From the NCBI GenBank assembly GCA_902492895.1, contig CABUNG010000011.1, positions 1 to 64,000 on the forward strand: a stretch of 64,000 nt of DNA, in the 5' to 3' direction. The DNA comes from an uncultured Oscillospiraceae bacterium. GTDB lineage: Bacteria > Bacillota > Clostridia > Oscillospirales > Acutalibacteraceae. Numbering within the stretch: the stretch's first letter is position 1; each line of letters opens with the position of its first letter. The notes under the pieces are model-generated. The model searched no databases, was not told the origin of the DNA, and was given only the letters and a program-made list of their open reading frames with translations. The translations under genes and the position numbers were made by a program. Of the stretch, positions 34,748 to 43,307 are shown piece after piece.

Positions 34748-35176
34748 ATGAGAATCGGAACGGGCCTGTACGTTCACAACAGCGTGGAAGCGGCGGCGCT
34801 TTACCGGAAGGCGTTCGGTCTGGAATTGGGCTATCACGTCCTGAATCCGGACGGATCGTATTTTCATTCCGAGTTGTATAAAGACGGAAAGGAATTTCTG
34901 TCGGTCGTCGAAGCACCGGAGGACCGCGGGGAAGACTCCATCGTGCAGCTGGGGATCGATTTTGACAGCGAGGACGAGATGCAAAGGGCTTTCGCCCTGC
35001 TGCGCGAAGGCGGCACGGTGCGGATGCCGCCGGGGCCGCTGCCCTGGAGTCCGTGTGCGGCCGATGTGGTCGACCGGTTTGGCGTGTGGTGGTATCTGAC
35101 GGTTCCGGGACATCGTCCTCCCGAGGATTACGATCCGAACGTCCCCTGGGATGCGAGTATGTACCGGAAGCCATAA
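34748..35176 (+). CDS. VOC-superfamily (glyoxalase / PhnB-like) protein
   Basis: A 142-residue single-domain VOC protein. It begins with RIGTGLYVHNSVEAAALYRKAFG, the standard opening strand and helix of PhnB/YraH-like members, then the IVQLGIDFDSEDEMQRAFALL segment and the closing FGVWWYLTVPG strand. Members range from metal-dependent isomerases and dioxygenases to resistance proteins; the activity is not predictable. It follows the ribbon-helix-helix gene by 15 bp and is closed by a terminator at 35193-35228. Confidence 0.72.
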   Translation: MRIGTGLYVHNSVEAAALYRKAFGLELGYHVLNPDGSYFHSELYKDGKEFLSVVEAPEDRGEDSIVQLGIDFDSEDEMQRAFALLREGGTVRMPPGPLPWSPCAADVVDRFGVWWYLTVPGHRPPEDYDPNVPWDASMYRKP

Positions 35177-35192
35177 TTGAATCAAAATAAGA

Positions 35193-35228
35193 GCCGGGAA
35201 TGGATTTCTCCATTCCCGGCCCGTTTGT
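35193..35228. terminator. bidirectional hairpin terminator
   Basis: GCCGGGAATGGA (35193-35204) pairs with 35209-35220 around TTTC, with CCGTTTGT on the right and an A-rich left flank. It serves the convergent VOC and DUF4434-like genes. Confidence 0.8.
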
Positions 35229-35234
35229 ATATTG

Positions 35235-37088
35235 TTAAACAGCCCAGATGTCGTCGATGAAAGTCCATTCGCCGCCGGGGATGATGGTGATGCGGATACC
35301 GTCGACGGCGCAGGCCTCGGGCAGCGCGGCCGACGAGACGACGGTTCCTGACCCCGACGGAGCGACGGTTGCGAGAGTGGTATAGGTCAAAATCTGATCC
35401 TGCCCGCCTGAGCGGACCAGATATTCGAACGTCACCTGTTCCGGCAGGGCGATGGCGGCGCTGCCGTCTTCCAGGAACCCGGTGGTGATTCGGGAGAGGA
35501 CCGTCGGATCGTCGAATCGGATTTCCAGGACGAACGGCTGGTTGCCGGGGGAGGAGATACCCGTATAGAGGACCCAGTCGCGGCTGTCTCCCGCCAGCCC
35601 GTCGGTCAGTCCGGCGTTCGCATACGGGTTGAAAGTCAGCGTCTGCCCCTGTGCGGGCCGGATATGGACATAATAGCCGTCGGTTTTGCTGGCACTCCGC
35701 TCGCCGGTGGTTACATAGCGCTTGTAGGCGTCGTAATACGAGCGATTGATCCCCAGTTCCCGGTCGGATGCGAACGCCGTGCTCCAGCGATGGACGCTGA
35801 AGGTGATGAGGTTGTCCACGTACGGTTTGACGATGTTCAGGCTGTCGATAAACTTTCCAATGGCCATAGGCTTGATGCGTTCGATCGGATCCGACTCGTT
35901 CGGGTTCCGCAGACGGGAATAGTTTTCGCAGTTTCCCCAGAGCCTCACCGGCTGGCTCCGCCCCGTGTTGAGGGCGTCGATGGCGGAACGGGTGACGCGG
36001 TACCAATCACCGATCGTGTCGTGCGTCTGGGTGCCGAAGCCGATGCCGTCCTGCGGGGCGACGATATCGATTTTCGAATCCGAGAGAACGGTGGTGAGAT
36101 GACGGCTCCAGGCGGCCTTGTCATCGGCCCAATACATCAGAGGGGAGATGAGGATCGATTTGGAGCCGTAGCCGCTGTGGCTTTTCAGCGCGGCAGTCAG
36201 AGGGTTGTAATAGGCTGAGGCGAGCTGCGGAAAATAGTCGTGGGGAATGGTACAGGCGGCATCCTCGTAATAGTATTCCGCTGAGGATTCAAATTCGAAG
36301 GGGAGATACCATCCCTCGATCACACTGTCGTAGGTGCCGCCGTATGTCTGCCACAGCTCGTTTGCCAGGTTCAGGGAGAGCTGCTTCTGGCTGTCCAGCC
36401 AAGCGGCGCTGCGGTATTGGTTCTGGTCGAACCACTCCCGTTCAGCCAGCTGAAGGCCGAGATAGACCTTCATGTTTTCGTTTTTCGCAGCGGAGAGGAT
36501 GTACCCGATTTGATGGCGCCGCTGCGGATGGGAAGCCGCATCGGCGGCTGTGTCGCCGACGGAATAGGGAAAATAGGCCTGTCTGCCGTTCAAGGGATCG
36601 GTCTGCAGGCAATACTGCACGATCAGCGTATCGATGCCGATATCCGCCATCGCGGCGACGGTGTCGTTCCACTCCGCCTGTGTGGCGTCGGAGGTCAGCT
36701 CCGGGGCGATGAAGATACCGGAAACCCGGGTATCTGCGAGACCGTCCGAGAGGGGCGGGATGGTCGCCTCTCCTCCGGGGAGGGAAGCGTCGGGAGCGGA
36801 CGGCGTGCTGTCCGGAGCGGGCTGAGAGGAGCCCGGAAGGACTGTGGGGGTTTCAGGCCGGGTGACGTCCGTTTCCGGAGTAGAGCTCGTCGGCTCGTCC
36901 GAGGAGTCCGCAGCGTCGGGTGAAAGCGGCCACCTGACCGGGAGGGGAGCGGGGGCGGAAGATGCGCTGCCGGGGAGGGGGGCTGCGGAGGCGGGAACCG
37001 GGGCCAGGGTCATCGGGGCCGCCGCGAGGCATAAAACAGCGAGAATCGCCGTCAGCGCCGCGGCCCGCAGAATCCGGTTGATCTTCAT
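35235..37088 (-). CDS. secreted DUF4434-like glycosidase-related protein
   Basis: A 617-residue exported protein. Signal peptide (ALTAILAVLCLAAAPMTLA), then a long Pro/Ser/Thr/Ala linker to about residue 120. The barrel-like domain has VSGIFIAPELTSD, ADIGIDTLIVQYCLQTD, NMKVYLGLQLAE, IEGWYLPFEFE and DIVAPQDGIGFG, which resembles DUF4434, a TIM-barrel family related to glycosidases. The C-terminal 130 residues form a beta-sandwich-like module (FVLEIRFDDPTVLSRITTGF; EYLVRSGGQD), perhaps carbohydrate-binding. ATG with AAGGAGG upstream. A CATATTATA stretch in the upstream region fits a sigma-E/K type -10 loosely, too weak to call. Confidence 0.66.
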   Translation of the reverse strand: MKINRILRAAALTAILAVLCLAAAPMTLAPVPASAAPLPGSASSAPAPLPVRWPLSPDAADSSDEPTSSTPETDVTRPETPTVLPGSSQPAPDSTPSAPDASLPGGEATIPPLSDGLADTRVSGIFIAPELTSDATQAEWNDTVAAMADIGIDTLIVQYCLQTDPLNGRQAYFPYSVGDTAADAASHPQRRHQIGYILSAAKNENMKVYLGLQLAEREWFDQNQYRSAAWLDSQKQLSLNLANELWQTYGGTYDSVIEGWYLPFEFESSAEYYYEDAACTIPHDYFPQLASAYYNPLTAALKSHSGYGSKSILISPLMYWADDKAAWSRHLTTVLSDSKIDIVAPQDGIGFGTQTHDTIGDWYRVTRSAIDALNTGRSQPVRLWGNCENYSRLRNPNESDPIERIKPMAIGKFIDSLNIVKPYVDNLITFSVHRWSTAFASDRELGINRSYYDAYKRYVTTGERSASKTDGYYVHIRPAQGQTLTFNPYANAGLTDGLAGDSRDWVLYTGISSPGNQPFVLEIRFDDPTVLSRITTGFLEDGSAAIALPEQVTFEYLVRSGGQDQILTYTTLATVAPSGSGTVVSSAALPEACAVDGIRITIIPGGEWTFIDDIWAV

Positions 37089-37203
37089 ACCGACTTCCTC
37101 CTTTATACCTAATGGATGGTTCTATATAATATGGTAAACAAGGATTGCCGGAATGACAAGTGTTTGGTTATGGGAACCGCTGGTCTCGGTTTGCTGTTGA
37201 GTC

Positions 37204-37237
37204 AAAAAAGGCGCCGCGGAACTTCCGCAGCGCTTTT
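37204..37237 (-). terminator. intrinsic terminator of the dehydrogenase operon
   Basis: On the minus strand GCGCTGCGGAA pairs with TTCCGCGGCGC (one mismatch), followed by six T residues. Confidence 0.78.
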
Positions 37238-37245
37238 TGACGATT

Positions 37246-38409
37246 TTATAAAGCAAGCTGATAAATAGCATACACGTCTTTCGCATGCAGCTTTTGGAAT
37301 TCCCCCTGCGGACCGTTTGCACAGCATTTTTCCGCCATTTCGGCCAGGCGGGTATCGTCGATGCCTGCTTCTTGCAGCCGGACCGGCATGCCGATGGACC
37401 GCAGATACGCTTCCAGCTTGCAGATGCCCTGCTGTACGATCGCCTCGGGCTCTCCAAACGCCAGATCCACCCCGAATACCCGCACCGCGAATTGGACGAA
37501 ACGGGCGATATCGGTACGGTAGACGTATTTCATCCAGGCCGGGAAAACGATGGCCAGCCCGGCGCCGTGGGCGATGTCGTAGATCGCGCTGAGCTCGTGT
37601 TCGATCTGGTGGGAGCCCCAGTCCCCGATCCGGCCGGTGTTGAGCAGGTTGTTGTGCGCAACCGTGCCGGCCCACATCAGTTCGGCCCGGATGTCGTAGT
37701 CGTCCGGATGCTCCAGGGCCAGGGGGGTGTAGTTAATGATGGTGCGCATGGAGGCTTCCAGCAGCCGGTCGGTAAAATCCACATGGTCTACCCGGGTAAA
37801 ATACCGCTCCATGAGATGGGCGAGGATATCGGTTGCGCCGCAGGCCGTCTGATAGGCGGGCAGGGTGCAGGTGAACGCGGGATTCAGAATCGCAAAACGG
37901 GGGATGAGGCACTCGCTGCCGAAATGGCGTTTGAGCTGGCCGTCTTCTTTGGTAATGACGCAGCTGTCGCTCGATTCGCTGCCCGCCGCGGGGATGGTCA
38001 GGACCACCCCGATGGGCAAAGCAGCCTCCGCATGGGCGCGGCCCTCAAAGAAATCCCAGACGTCGCCGTCGTAAACCGCGCCCGCGGCGACGGCCTTGGC
38101 GGTATCGATGACGCTGCCGCCGCCCACGGCGAGGACGGCATCGAGCCGGTTTTCGCGGCAGAGGCGGATGCCCTCCCGTACCAGGCCGAGGCGGGGATTC
38201 GGCTGCACCCCGGGAAGCCCGGTGACGTCGATCCCTTCCTCCGCCAGGCGGGCGAGAACCGTATCGTACAGGCCGCTCCGTTTGATGGAGCCGCCGCCGT
38301 AAACGAGCAGGATGCGGCGGCCGAGCGCGGCCATCCGCCTTCCGGTCTGTTCCTCCATGCCTTTACCGAACAGAATGCGCGCGGGATTGTAAAATTCAAA
38401 ATTCAGCAT
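37246..38409 (-). CDS. iron-containing alcohol dehydrogenase (butanol-dehydrogenase type)
   Basis: A 387-residue cytoplasmic NAD(P)H-dependent dehydrogenase. Typical features: FYNPARILFGKGM at the N-terminus, the nucleotide motif GGGSVIDTAKA (about 95-105), SESSDSCVIT, and metal ligands in TDILAHLMERYF and SHQIEHELSAIYDIAHGAG. The closest recognisable group is the BdhA/YqhD-like one, which reduces short-chain aldehydes to alcohols in fermentation. The ATG at 38409 has AAAGG 11 bases upstream. It lies 51 bp downstream of the hemolysin III gene, so it may be the last gene of that transcript. Confidence 0.88.
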   Translation of the reverse strand: MLNFEFYNPARILFGKGMEEQTGRRMAALGRRILLVYGGGSIKRSGLYDTVLARLAEEGIDVTGLPGVQPNPRLGLVREGIRLCRENRLDAVLAVGGGSVIDTAKAVAAGAVYDGDVWDFFEGRAHAEAALPIGVVLTIPAAGSESSDSCVITKEDGQLKRHFGSECLIPRFAILNPAFTCTLPAYQTACGATDILAHLMERYFTRVDHVDFTDRLLEASMRTIINYTPLALEHPDDYDIRAELMWAGTVAHNNLLNTGRIGDWGSHQIEHELSAIYDIAHGAGLAIVFPAWMKYVYRTDIARFVQFAVRVFGVDLAFGEPEAIVQQGICKLEAYLRSIGMPVRLQEAGIDDTRLAEMAEKCCANGPQGEFQKLHAKDVYAIYQLAL

Positions 38410-38460
38410 ACTATAACCAGCCTTTCCTCAAACTGATGCAGCCCGGCTGCCGGTCATATC

Positions 38461-39114
38461 CTATCCGACGACATAGAACAGGATGCAGAAATAGTGGAGT
38501 ACGGCGCCGGCCAGCACGAACAGGTGCCAGAAGGCGTGCATGAACCGGATGCCTTTTTTGCGGTAGAACAGGATGCCGACGGTATAGAATACTCCACCGA
38601 GAATGAGCAGAATGACGCCGGGCAGGGCCATCCGCTGCACCAGCGGAACAATGGCCGCGACGACGCACCAGCCGCTCGCGATATAGCCGACCATCGAAAT
38701 CTTCTTGAAACGTTCGATGCTGATCGAATTGAGGACGATGCCAAGAATGGCCACGCCCCAGACCACGCCGAACACCGTCCAGCCCACCCACCCCCGCAGG
38801 GTGACGAGAGTGAAGGGGGTGTAGGTCCCGGCGATGAGAAAGAAGATGGAGGTGTGGTCGAATACCCGGAACACCTTTTTCGCCGTGGGATTGGTCAGGG
38901 CGTGATACAGGCAGGACATGAGGAAGAGGAAAATCATGCTCGAGCCGTAAATGGCGGAGCTGACCGCCTGCCAGGCGTCTTTCGACTGCACCAGCAGGAC
39001 CACCAGGCCGGCGATGGCCATGCCCGCGCCGATGCCGTGGGTGATGGAATTGGTGATTTCTTCCCCGAGGGTGTAGAAGGGCGTGCTTTTCGGTTTGCCG
39101 GATTTTGCGGACAT
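38461..39114 (-). CDS. hemolysin III / PAQR family membrane protein
   Basis: A 217-residue integral membrane protein with seven predicted helices. Family signatures: EEITNSITHGIGAGMAIAGL near the N-terminus, SCLYHAL, FDHTSIFFLIAGTYTPF and the C-terminal MHAFWHLFVLAGAVLHY. These carry the Ser, Asp and His residues of the zinc site known for PAQR proteins. The biological role in bacteria is unclear despite the name. The ATG at 39114 has AAAGGGG upstream. It starts 25 bp after the Ca2+ ATPase stop, suggesting co-transcription. Confidence 0.87.
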   Translation of the reverse strand: MSAKSGKPKSTPFYTLGEEITNSITHGIGAGMAIAGLVVLLVQSKDAWQAVSSAIYGSSMIFLFLMSCLYHALTNPTAKKVFRVFDHTSIFFLIAGTYTPFTLVTLRGWVGWTVFGVVWGVAILGIVLNSISIERFKKISMVGYIASGWCVVAAIVPLVQRMALPGVILLILGGVFYTVGILFYRKKGIRFMHAFWHLFVLAGAVLHYFCILFYVVG

Positions 39115-39139
39115 GATAGGACCCCTTTCCGAGAGGCGG

Positions 39140-41830
39140 TTATGCCTCGGTTTTGCGGAAGCGCCGGACCAGCGCCCCGATTCCCTTGGCGATCTCCACA
39201 ACCGCGAGCGGCACCAGGGCCAGGCCGATCACAATCCACCAGGCGGTGGCGCTCAGGGCGGTGACGTCGAAGATCCCCTGCAGAACCGGGACAAACAGCA
39301 CCACGAGCATCAACAGCAGGGATACGATGAACGCCCCGACCATATAGAGATTCGTGTGAAAGCCGACCCGGAAAAGCGAATGGGAGGAACGGACGTTGAA
39401 GGCGTGGACGAGCTGAGATATCGCCAGAACCGCAAAGGCCATGGTTTCACCCAGCACGATGTTCGAATGGGTGGGGGAGGCGAAGAGGCAGCCGAAGAAT
39501 CCCTCCCCGGCCGGGTGCAGGAAGCGGGAACCGATCGCGTAGGCGATCAGGGAGAGCAGGCCGATCAGAACACCCTGCAGACCCGCCCGGATGCCCATGC
39601 CGTGTGCAAAGAGGCTTTCGGTCTTGGCGCGGGGTTTCCGCCGCATCACGTCTTTCTCAACCGGTTCCATGCCGAGCGCCAGCGCGGGCAGGCTGTCGGT
39701 GACGAGGTTGATCCACAAAAGCTGGACCGGCATCAGCGGGGCTTCCCGCCACAGCAGCATGGCGAGGAAGACGGTGAGGATTTCACCGAGGTTGCAGGAG
39801 AGCAGGAACTGAACGGATTTGCGGATGTTGTCGTAAATGCCGCGCCCTTCCTTGACGGCGGTGACAATGGTGGCAAAGTTGTCGTCGGTCAGGGTCATGT
39901 CGGCGGCGCCCTTGGCCACATCGGTGCCGGTGATGCCCATAGCGCAGCCGATGTCGGCCGCTTTGAGAGCGGGGGCGTCGTTGACACCGTCCCCGGTCAT
40001 GGAGACGATCTCACCGGCCTGCTGCCAGGCCTTGACGATCCGGATCTTATCCGCCGGGGTAACCCGGGCGTACACCCGGTAATGCCGGATGTTCTGGAAC
40101 AGCTCTTCATCGCTCATGGCGGCGAGTTCGGCGCCGGTGACGGCCTCGCCGTCGTCGTGCAGAATACCGAGTTCACGGGCGATGGCGGAGGCGGTGACGA
40201 CGTGGTCGCCCGTGATCATGATGGTGCGGATACCGGCCGCATCGCATTCCCGGATGGCTTCGACGGCTTCGGGACGGGGCGGATCGATCATACCGACGAG
40301 GCCTGCGAAGGTCAGACCCTGCTCGAGTTCCTCGGGGCGGCAGTCGACCGGCACGTCGTCGATATATTTGTAGGCGACGGCCAGTACGCGGAGCGCCTGG
40401 CGGCCCATGTCCTCGTTGGCTGCGGCGGCCGCCTCGATGGGGCCGGATATGCAGCGTTCAAAGAGGACGTCGGGCGCGCCCTTGACGATGACCACGTTCT
40501 GTCCTTCAATCAGATGGATGGTGGTCATCAGCTTCCGGTCAGAATCGAAGGGGATTTCCCCGAGACGGGGATGCTGCGCGAGCAGATCAGCCTTGTCGAG
40601 GCCCTGGTGCAGGGCGCAGGCGACGATGGCAGTCTCGGTCGGGTCGCCGATATGCAACTCCCGGCCGTCCTTCACCTGTACGGTGCCGTCGGTGCAGAGC
40701 GCTGCCAACCGGACGAGAGCGAGCGCGCCTTCGGGCAGGGGGGAATCCAGATCGTCGATCAAATGCCCGCCGCAGAAGAGACGGGTCAGGGTCATGCGGT
40801 TCTGGGTGAGGGTGCCGGTCTTATCCGAACAGATAACCGACGCGCTGCCCAGGGTTTCAACCGCAGGCAGACGGCGGATGATCGCGTTTTTGGCCACCAT
40901 CCGCTGCACCCCGATGGCGAGTACGATGGTAACGATGGCGGGCAGCCCTTCCGGAATGGCCGCGACGGCCAGGGACACGGCGGTCATGAACATGTCGATG
41001 ACCGCGATGCGGTCGATCAGGCCGACGATAAAGATGACGGCGCAGATGCCGAGCGCCAGGAAACCGAGGGTTTTCCCGAGCTGGGCCAGGCGGTTCTGGA
41101 GCGGGGTCGCGGATTCGTCCTCGTTTTCCAGCATGGTGGCGATCTTGCCCATTTCGGTGTTCATCCCGGTTTCGACCACCAGGGCGCGGGCCCGCCCATA
41201 GGAGACCGCACAGCCGGAATACGCCATGTTGAGGCGGTCTCCGAGCGGCGCGATGTCGGCCACTTCGACCGCAGCGTTCTTCTCGACCGGGACGGATTCC
41301 CCGGTCAGGGCCGATTCGTCGCACTTGAAGCTGGCCGACGAAATCAGGCGGCAGTCGGCCGGCACCAGATCGCCCGCCTCGATGTCTACGATGTCGCCCG
41401 GCACGAGGTCGGTGGAGGAAATCGTCCGTATTTCCCCGTCACGCAGAACCTTCGCGGAGGGAGAGGACATGTTTTTGAGCGCTTCGAGTGCCGCTTCCGC
41501 CTTGCTCTCCTGAATGACGCCGAGCAGGCCGTTGACGATGACGATCAGGACGATGACGATCGGTTCGATCCAGTCGGCCTCCGCGCCCTTCGAAAAGTTG
41601 TAGATGCTCAGTCCCAGGGACACCACGGCCGCGATGATCAAGATGATGACCATGACATCCTTCATCTGGTCGAGGAACCGCTGAAAAAATGTGCGGGGCT
41701 TTTTCTCACTCAATTTGTTGGCGCCATGCTCCTGCAGGCGTATGGCCGCCTCGCCGTCCGACAGTCCGGTCTCCAGATTCGTGTTCAGTTCCCGGACCGC
41801 GTCATCCAGCTTGTCGCTGTACCAGATCAC
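39140..41830 (-). CDS. P-type Ca2+-transporting ATPase
   Basis: An 896-residue P2-type ATPase that exports cations, most likely Ca2+, across the cell membrane. Motifs in order: cation ATPase N-terminal domain, TGESVPVEK in the actuator domain, PEGLPAIVTIVLAIG in helix M4, the phosphorylation site DKTGTLTQNRMT, KGAPDVLFERC in the nucleotide domain, TGDGVNDAPALKAADIG, and NLVTDSLPALALGMEP in M6, with the N and D residues of the Ca2+ site. The start is GTG at 41830, with AAGGAGG 7 bases upstream; an in-frame ATG at 41857 has no site. A promoter and a leader terminator lie at 41878-41950. Confidence 0.93.
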   Translation of the reverse strand: MIWYSDKLDDAVRELNTNLETGLSDGEAAIRLQEHGANKLSEKKPRTFFQRFLDQMKDVMVIILIIAAVVSLGLSIYNFSKGAEADWIEPIVIVLIVIVNGLLGVIQESKAEAALEALKNMSSPSAKVLRDGEIRTISSTDLVPGDIVDIEAGDLVPADCRLISSASFKCDESALTGESVPVEKNAAVEVADIAPLGDRLNMAYSGCAVSYGRARALVVETGMNTEMGKIATMLENEDESATPLQNRLAQLGKTLGFLALGICAVIFIVGLIDRIAVIDMFMTAVSLAVAAIPEGLPAIVTIVLAIGVQRMVAKNAIIRRLPAVETLGSASVICSDKTGTLTQNRMTLTRLFCGGHLIDDLDSPLPEGALALVRLAALCTDGTVQVKDGRELHIGDPTETAIVACALHQGLDKADLLAQHPRLGEIPFDSDRKLMTTIHLIEGQNVVIVKGAPDVLFERCISGPIEAAAAANEDMGRQALRVLAVAYKYIDDVPVDCRPEELEQGLTFAGLVGMIDPPRPEAVEAIRECDAAGIRTIMITGDHVVTASAIARELGILHDDGEAVTGAELAAMSDEELFQNIRHYRVYARVTPADKIRIVKAWQQAGEIVSMTGDGVNDAPALKAADIGCAMGITGTDVAKGAADMTLTDDNFATIVTAVKEGRGIYDNIRKSVQFLLSCNLGEILTVFLAMLLWREAPLMPVQLLWINLVTDSLPALALGMEPVEKDVMRRKPRAKTESLFAHGMGIRAGLQGVLIGLLSLIAYAIGSRFLHPAGEGFFGCLFASPTHSNIVLGETMAFAVLAISQLVHAFNVRSSHSLFRVGFHTNLYMVGAFIVSLLLMLVVLFVPVLQGIFDVTALSATAWWIVIGLALVPLAVVEIAKGIGALVRRFRKTEA

Positions 41831-41877
41831 CAAGGACCCTCCTTTATTTTTCCCCATATTATTCCTTGATAGGGACT

Positions 41878-41899
41878 AAAAAACGCCGCAGGCGTTTTT
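41878..41899 (-). terminator. leader terminator upstream of the Ca2+ ATPase gene (possible attenuator)
   Basis: AAAAACGCC (41879-41887) pairs with GGCGTTTTT (41891-41899). On the minus strand it ends in six T residues. It lies between the ATPase promoter and its start codon, so read-through must be conditional or partial. A second hairpin (GCGGGGAT with its complement, 41903-41921) precedes it at or near the transcript start. Confidence 0.6.
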
Positions 41900-41922
41900 G
41901 GGGCGGGGATTTCATCCCCGCT

Positions 41923-41950
41923 ATTATACTGCAAAAACCAAAAAATGCAA
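41923..41950 (-). promoter_or_regulatory. promoter of the Ca2+ ATPase operon
   Basis: On the minus strand TTGCAT (41945-41950), a 16-bp T-rich spacer, and a consensus TATAAT (41923-41928). The predicted transcript begins at the first leader hairpin. Confidence 0.65.
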
Positions 41951-41971
41951 AGAGTTTCCATCTCGCCTTTC

Positions 41972-42001
41972 TTGACGGATGCGGAATGGGTGGAGTATAC
42001 T
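41972..42001 (+). promoter_or_regulatory. promoter of the FAD oxidoreductase genes
   Basis: TTGACG (41972-41977), an 18-bp spacer and TATACT (41996-42001), 31 bp upstream of the chosen ATG at 42033. Confidence 0.7.
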
Positions 42002-42032
42002 GGGACAAACCGACGGGGGAGTGGACAAACCG

Positions 42033-43307
42033 ATGGAACAGCCGGGTATGCGGACGGATATAGCCATTGTGGGGGGAGGCGCGGCTGGACTGGCCGCGGC
42101 GGTCCTCTGTGCGCGGGCCGGGGTGCGGACCGCTGTTCTGGAAAAGGCACCGCGGGTGGGGAAAAAACTCCTCGCGACCGGCAACGGTACCTGCAACCTG
42201 ACGAATCTCGCCGCTTCCCCCGCACGCTATCACGGGGAGGGGGCGGAGGCTTTCGTCCGTTTCGCGCTGGAGAGATGTTCCCCGCAGACGACCGTCAAAT
42301 TCTTTGAGGAGATCGGCCTGCTCTGTGAGACACGGGAGAACGGACGGATCTATCCGCGGACGGCCCAGGCTTCGGCCGTGCTCGACTGCCTGCGTCTGGT
42401 CCTTTCCGCCGCCGGGGGAGAGGAGTGGACGGACTGCCCAGTGACGTCGATTCGAAAAGAGGCGCACGGTTTCCGCCTAGAAACCGGAAAAGGGCCGGTG
42501 GCCGCCCGCTTCGTTCTGGTTTGTGCAGGCGGCGCGGCGGCGCCCGCTCTCGGTGGAGGCTCCGGCGGCTATGCACTCCTTACGGCCCTCGGGCATACCC
42601 GGACGCCGCTCTTTCCCTCCATCGTACAGGTCAAAACCGATCCCGCCGCGGTGCGGGGCCTCAAGGGCATCCGTCTGGATGCGGCCGTTTCGTTCCGGCT
42701 GGACGGCCGGATCCTCAGTGAAGACACGGGAGAACTGCTCTTTACCGAGTATGGCCTGTCGGGTCCGGTGGTGATGCAGATTTCCCGGCCGGCCGGGGAT
42801 TGGGAGCGGCGGAAGAACGGGCAGATGACGGCGGTGCTGGACCTGTTTCCTGGAATGGGTGCGGACGAGCTGCGCGCGCAGCTCGAGACACGACGCGCAC
42901 TTCCTGGGCGGACTCTCGAAGAGTATTTTACCGGCCTTCTCCACAAGCGGGTGGGGCAGACCCTGCTGCGTCAGGCTGGGATAGGCCCCCTTTCCCGGCC
43001 GTGCGCCGATTTGTCCTTGCAGGAGACGGAGAAGCTCGCCCGTTTGGCCAAGAGCTGGACCATTCCGGTTATAGGCACCCAGGGAATGGGCGGGGCGCAG
43101 GTCACGGCCGGAGGAATCGCGCTTTCGGAAGTGGATCCGTCCACCTTGGAATCCCGGAAAGTGCCGGGGCTGTATCTGGCCGGCGAGGTGCTGGACGTGG
43201 ACGGCGACTGCGGTGGATTCAATCTGCAGTGGGCCTGGGCCTCCGCCCACGCGGCTGCGGCCGCCATGCTGGAGGCTTTGCAGAAACAGGGAGGAAAACG
43301 CGGATGA
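42033..43307 (+). CDS. HI0933 / BaiN-family FAD-dependent oxidoreductase
   Basis: A 424-residue flavoprotein. FAD dinucleotide motif IVGGGAAGLAAAVLCARAG at about residue 10, followed by the family segment GKKLLATGNGTCNLTN. The C-terminal region has GTQGMGGAQVTAGGIAL and GLYLAGEVLDVDGDCGGFNLQWAWAS. These identify the HI0933/YhiN/BaiN group; the physiological substrate is not known for most members. The start could be ATG 42033 (MEQPG) or ATG 42048 (MRTD). The stop overlaps the next start by 4 bp, so the two flavoproteins form an operon. Confidence 0.88.
   Translation: MEQPGMRTDIAIVGGGAAGLAAAVLCARAGVRTAVLEKAPRVGKKLLATGNGTCNLTNLAASPARYHGEGAEAFVRFALERCSPQTTVKFFEEIGLLCETRENGRIYPRTAQASAVLDCLRLVLSAAGGEEWTDCPVTSIRKEAHGFRLETGKGPVAARFVLVCAGGAAAPALGGGSGGYALLTALGHTRTPLFPSIVQVKTDPAAVRGLKGIRLDAAVSFRLDGRILSEDTGELLFTEYGLSGPVVMQISRPAGDWERRKNGQMTAVLDLFPGMGADELRAQLETRRALPGRTLEEYFTGLLHKRVGQTLLRQAGIGPLSRPCADLSLQETEKLARLAKSWTIPVIGTQGMGGAQVTAGGIALSEVDPSTLESRKVPGLYLAGEVLDVDGDCGGFNLQWAWASAHAAAAAMLEALQKQGGKRG

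Noticed and set aside
39083..41869. Long open frame (928 codons) antisense to the Ca2+ ATPase
   Set aside because: Shadow frame; every ATPase motif is on the minus strand and the plus frame has no family signal or start site.
42800..43303. Upstream extension of the COG2509 dehydrogenase frame
   Set aside because: This part overlaps the HI0933-type gene out of frame; the dehydrogenase starts at 43304 with its own RBS.
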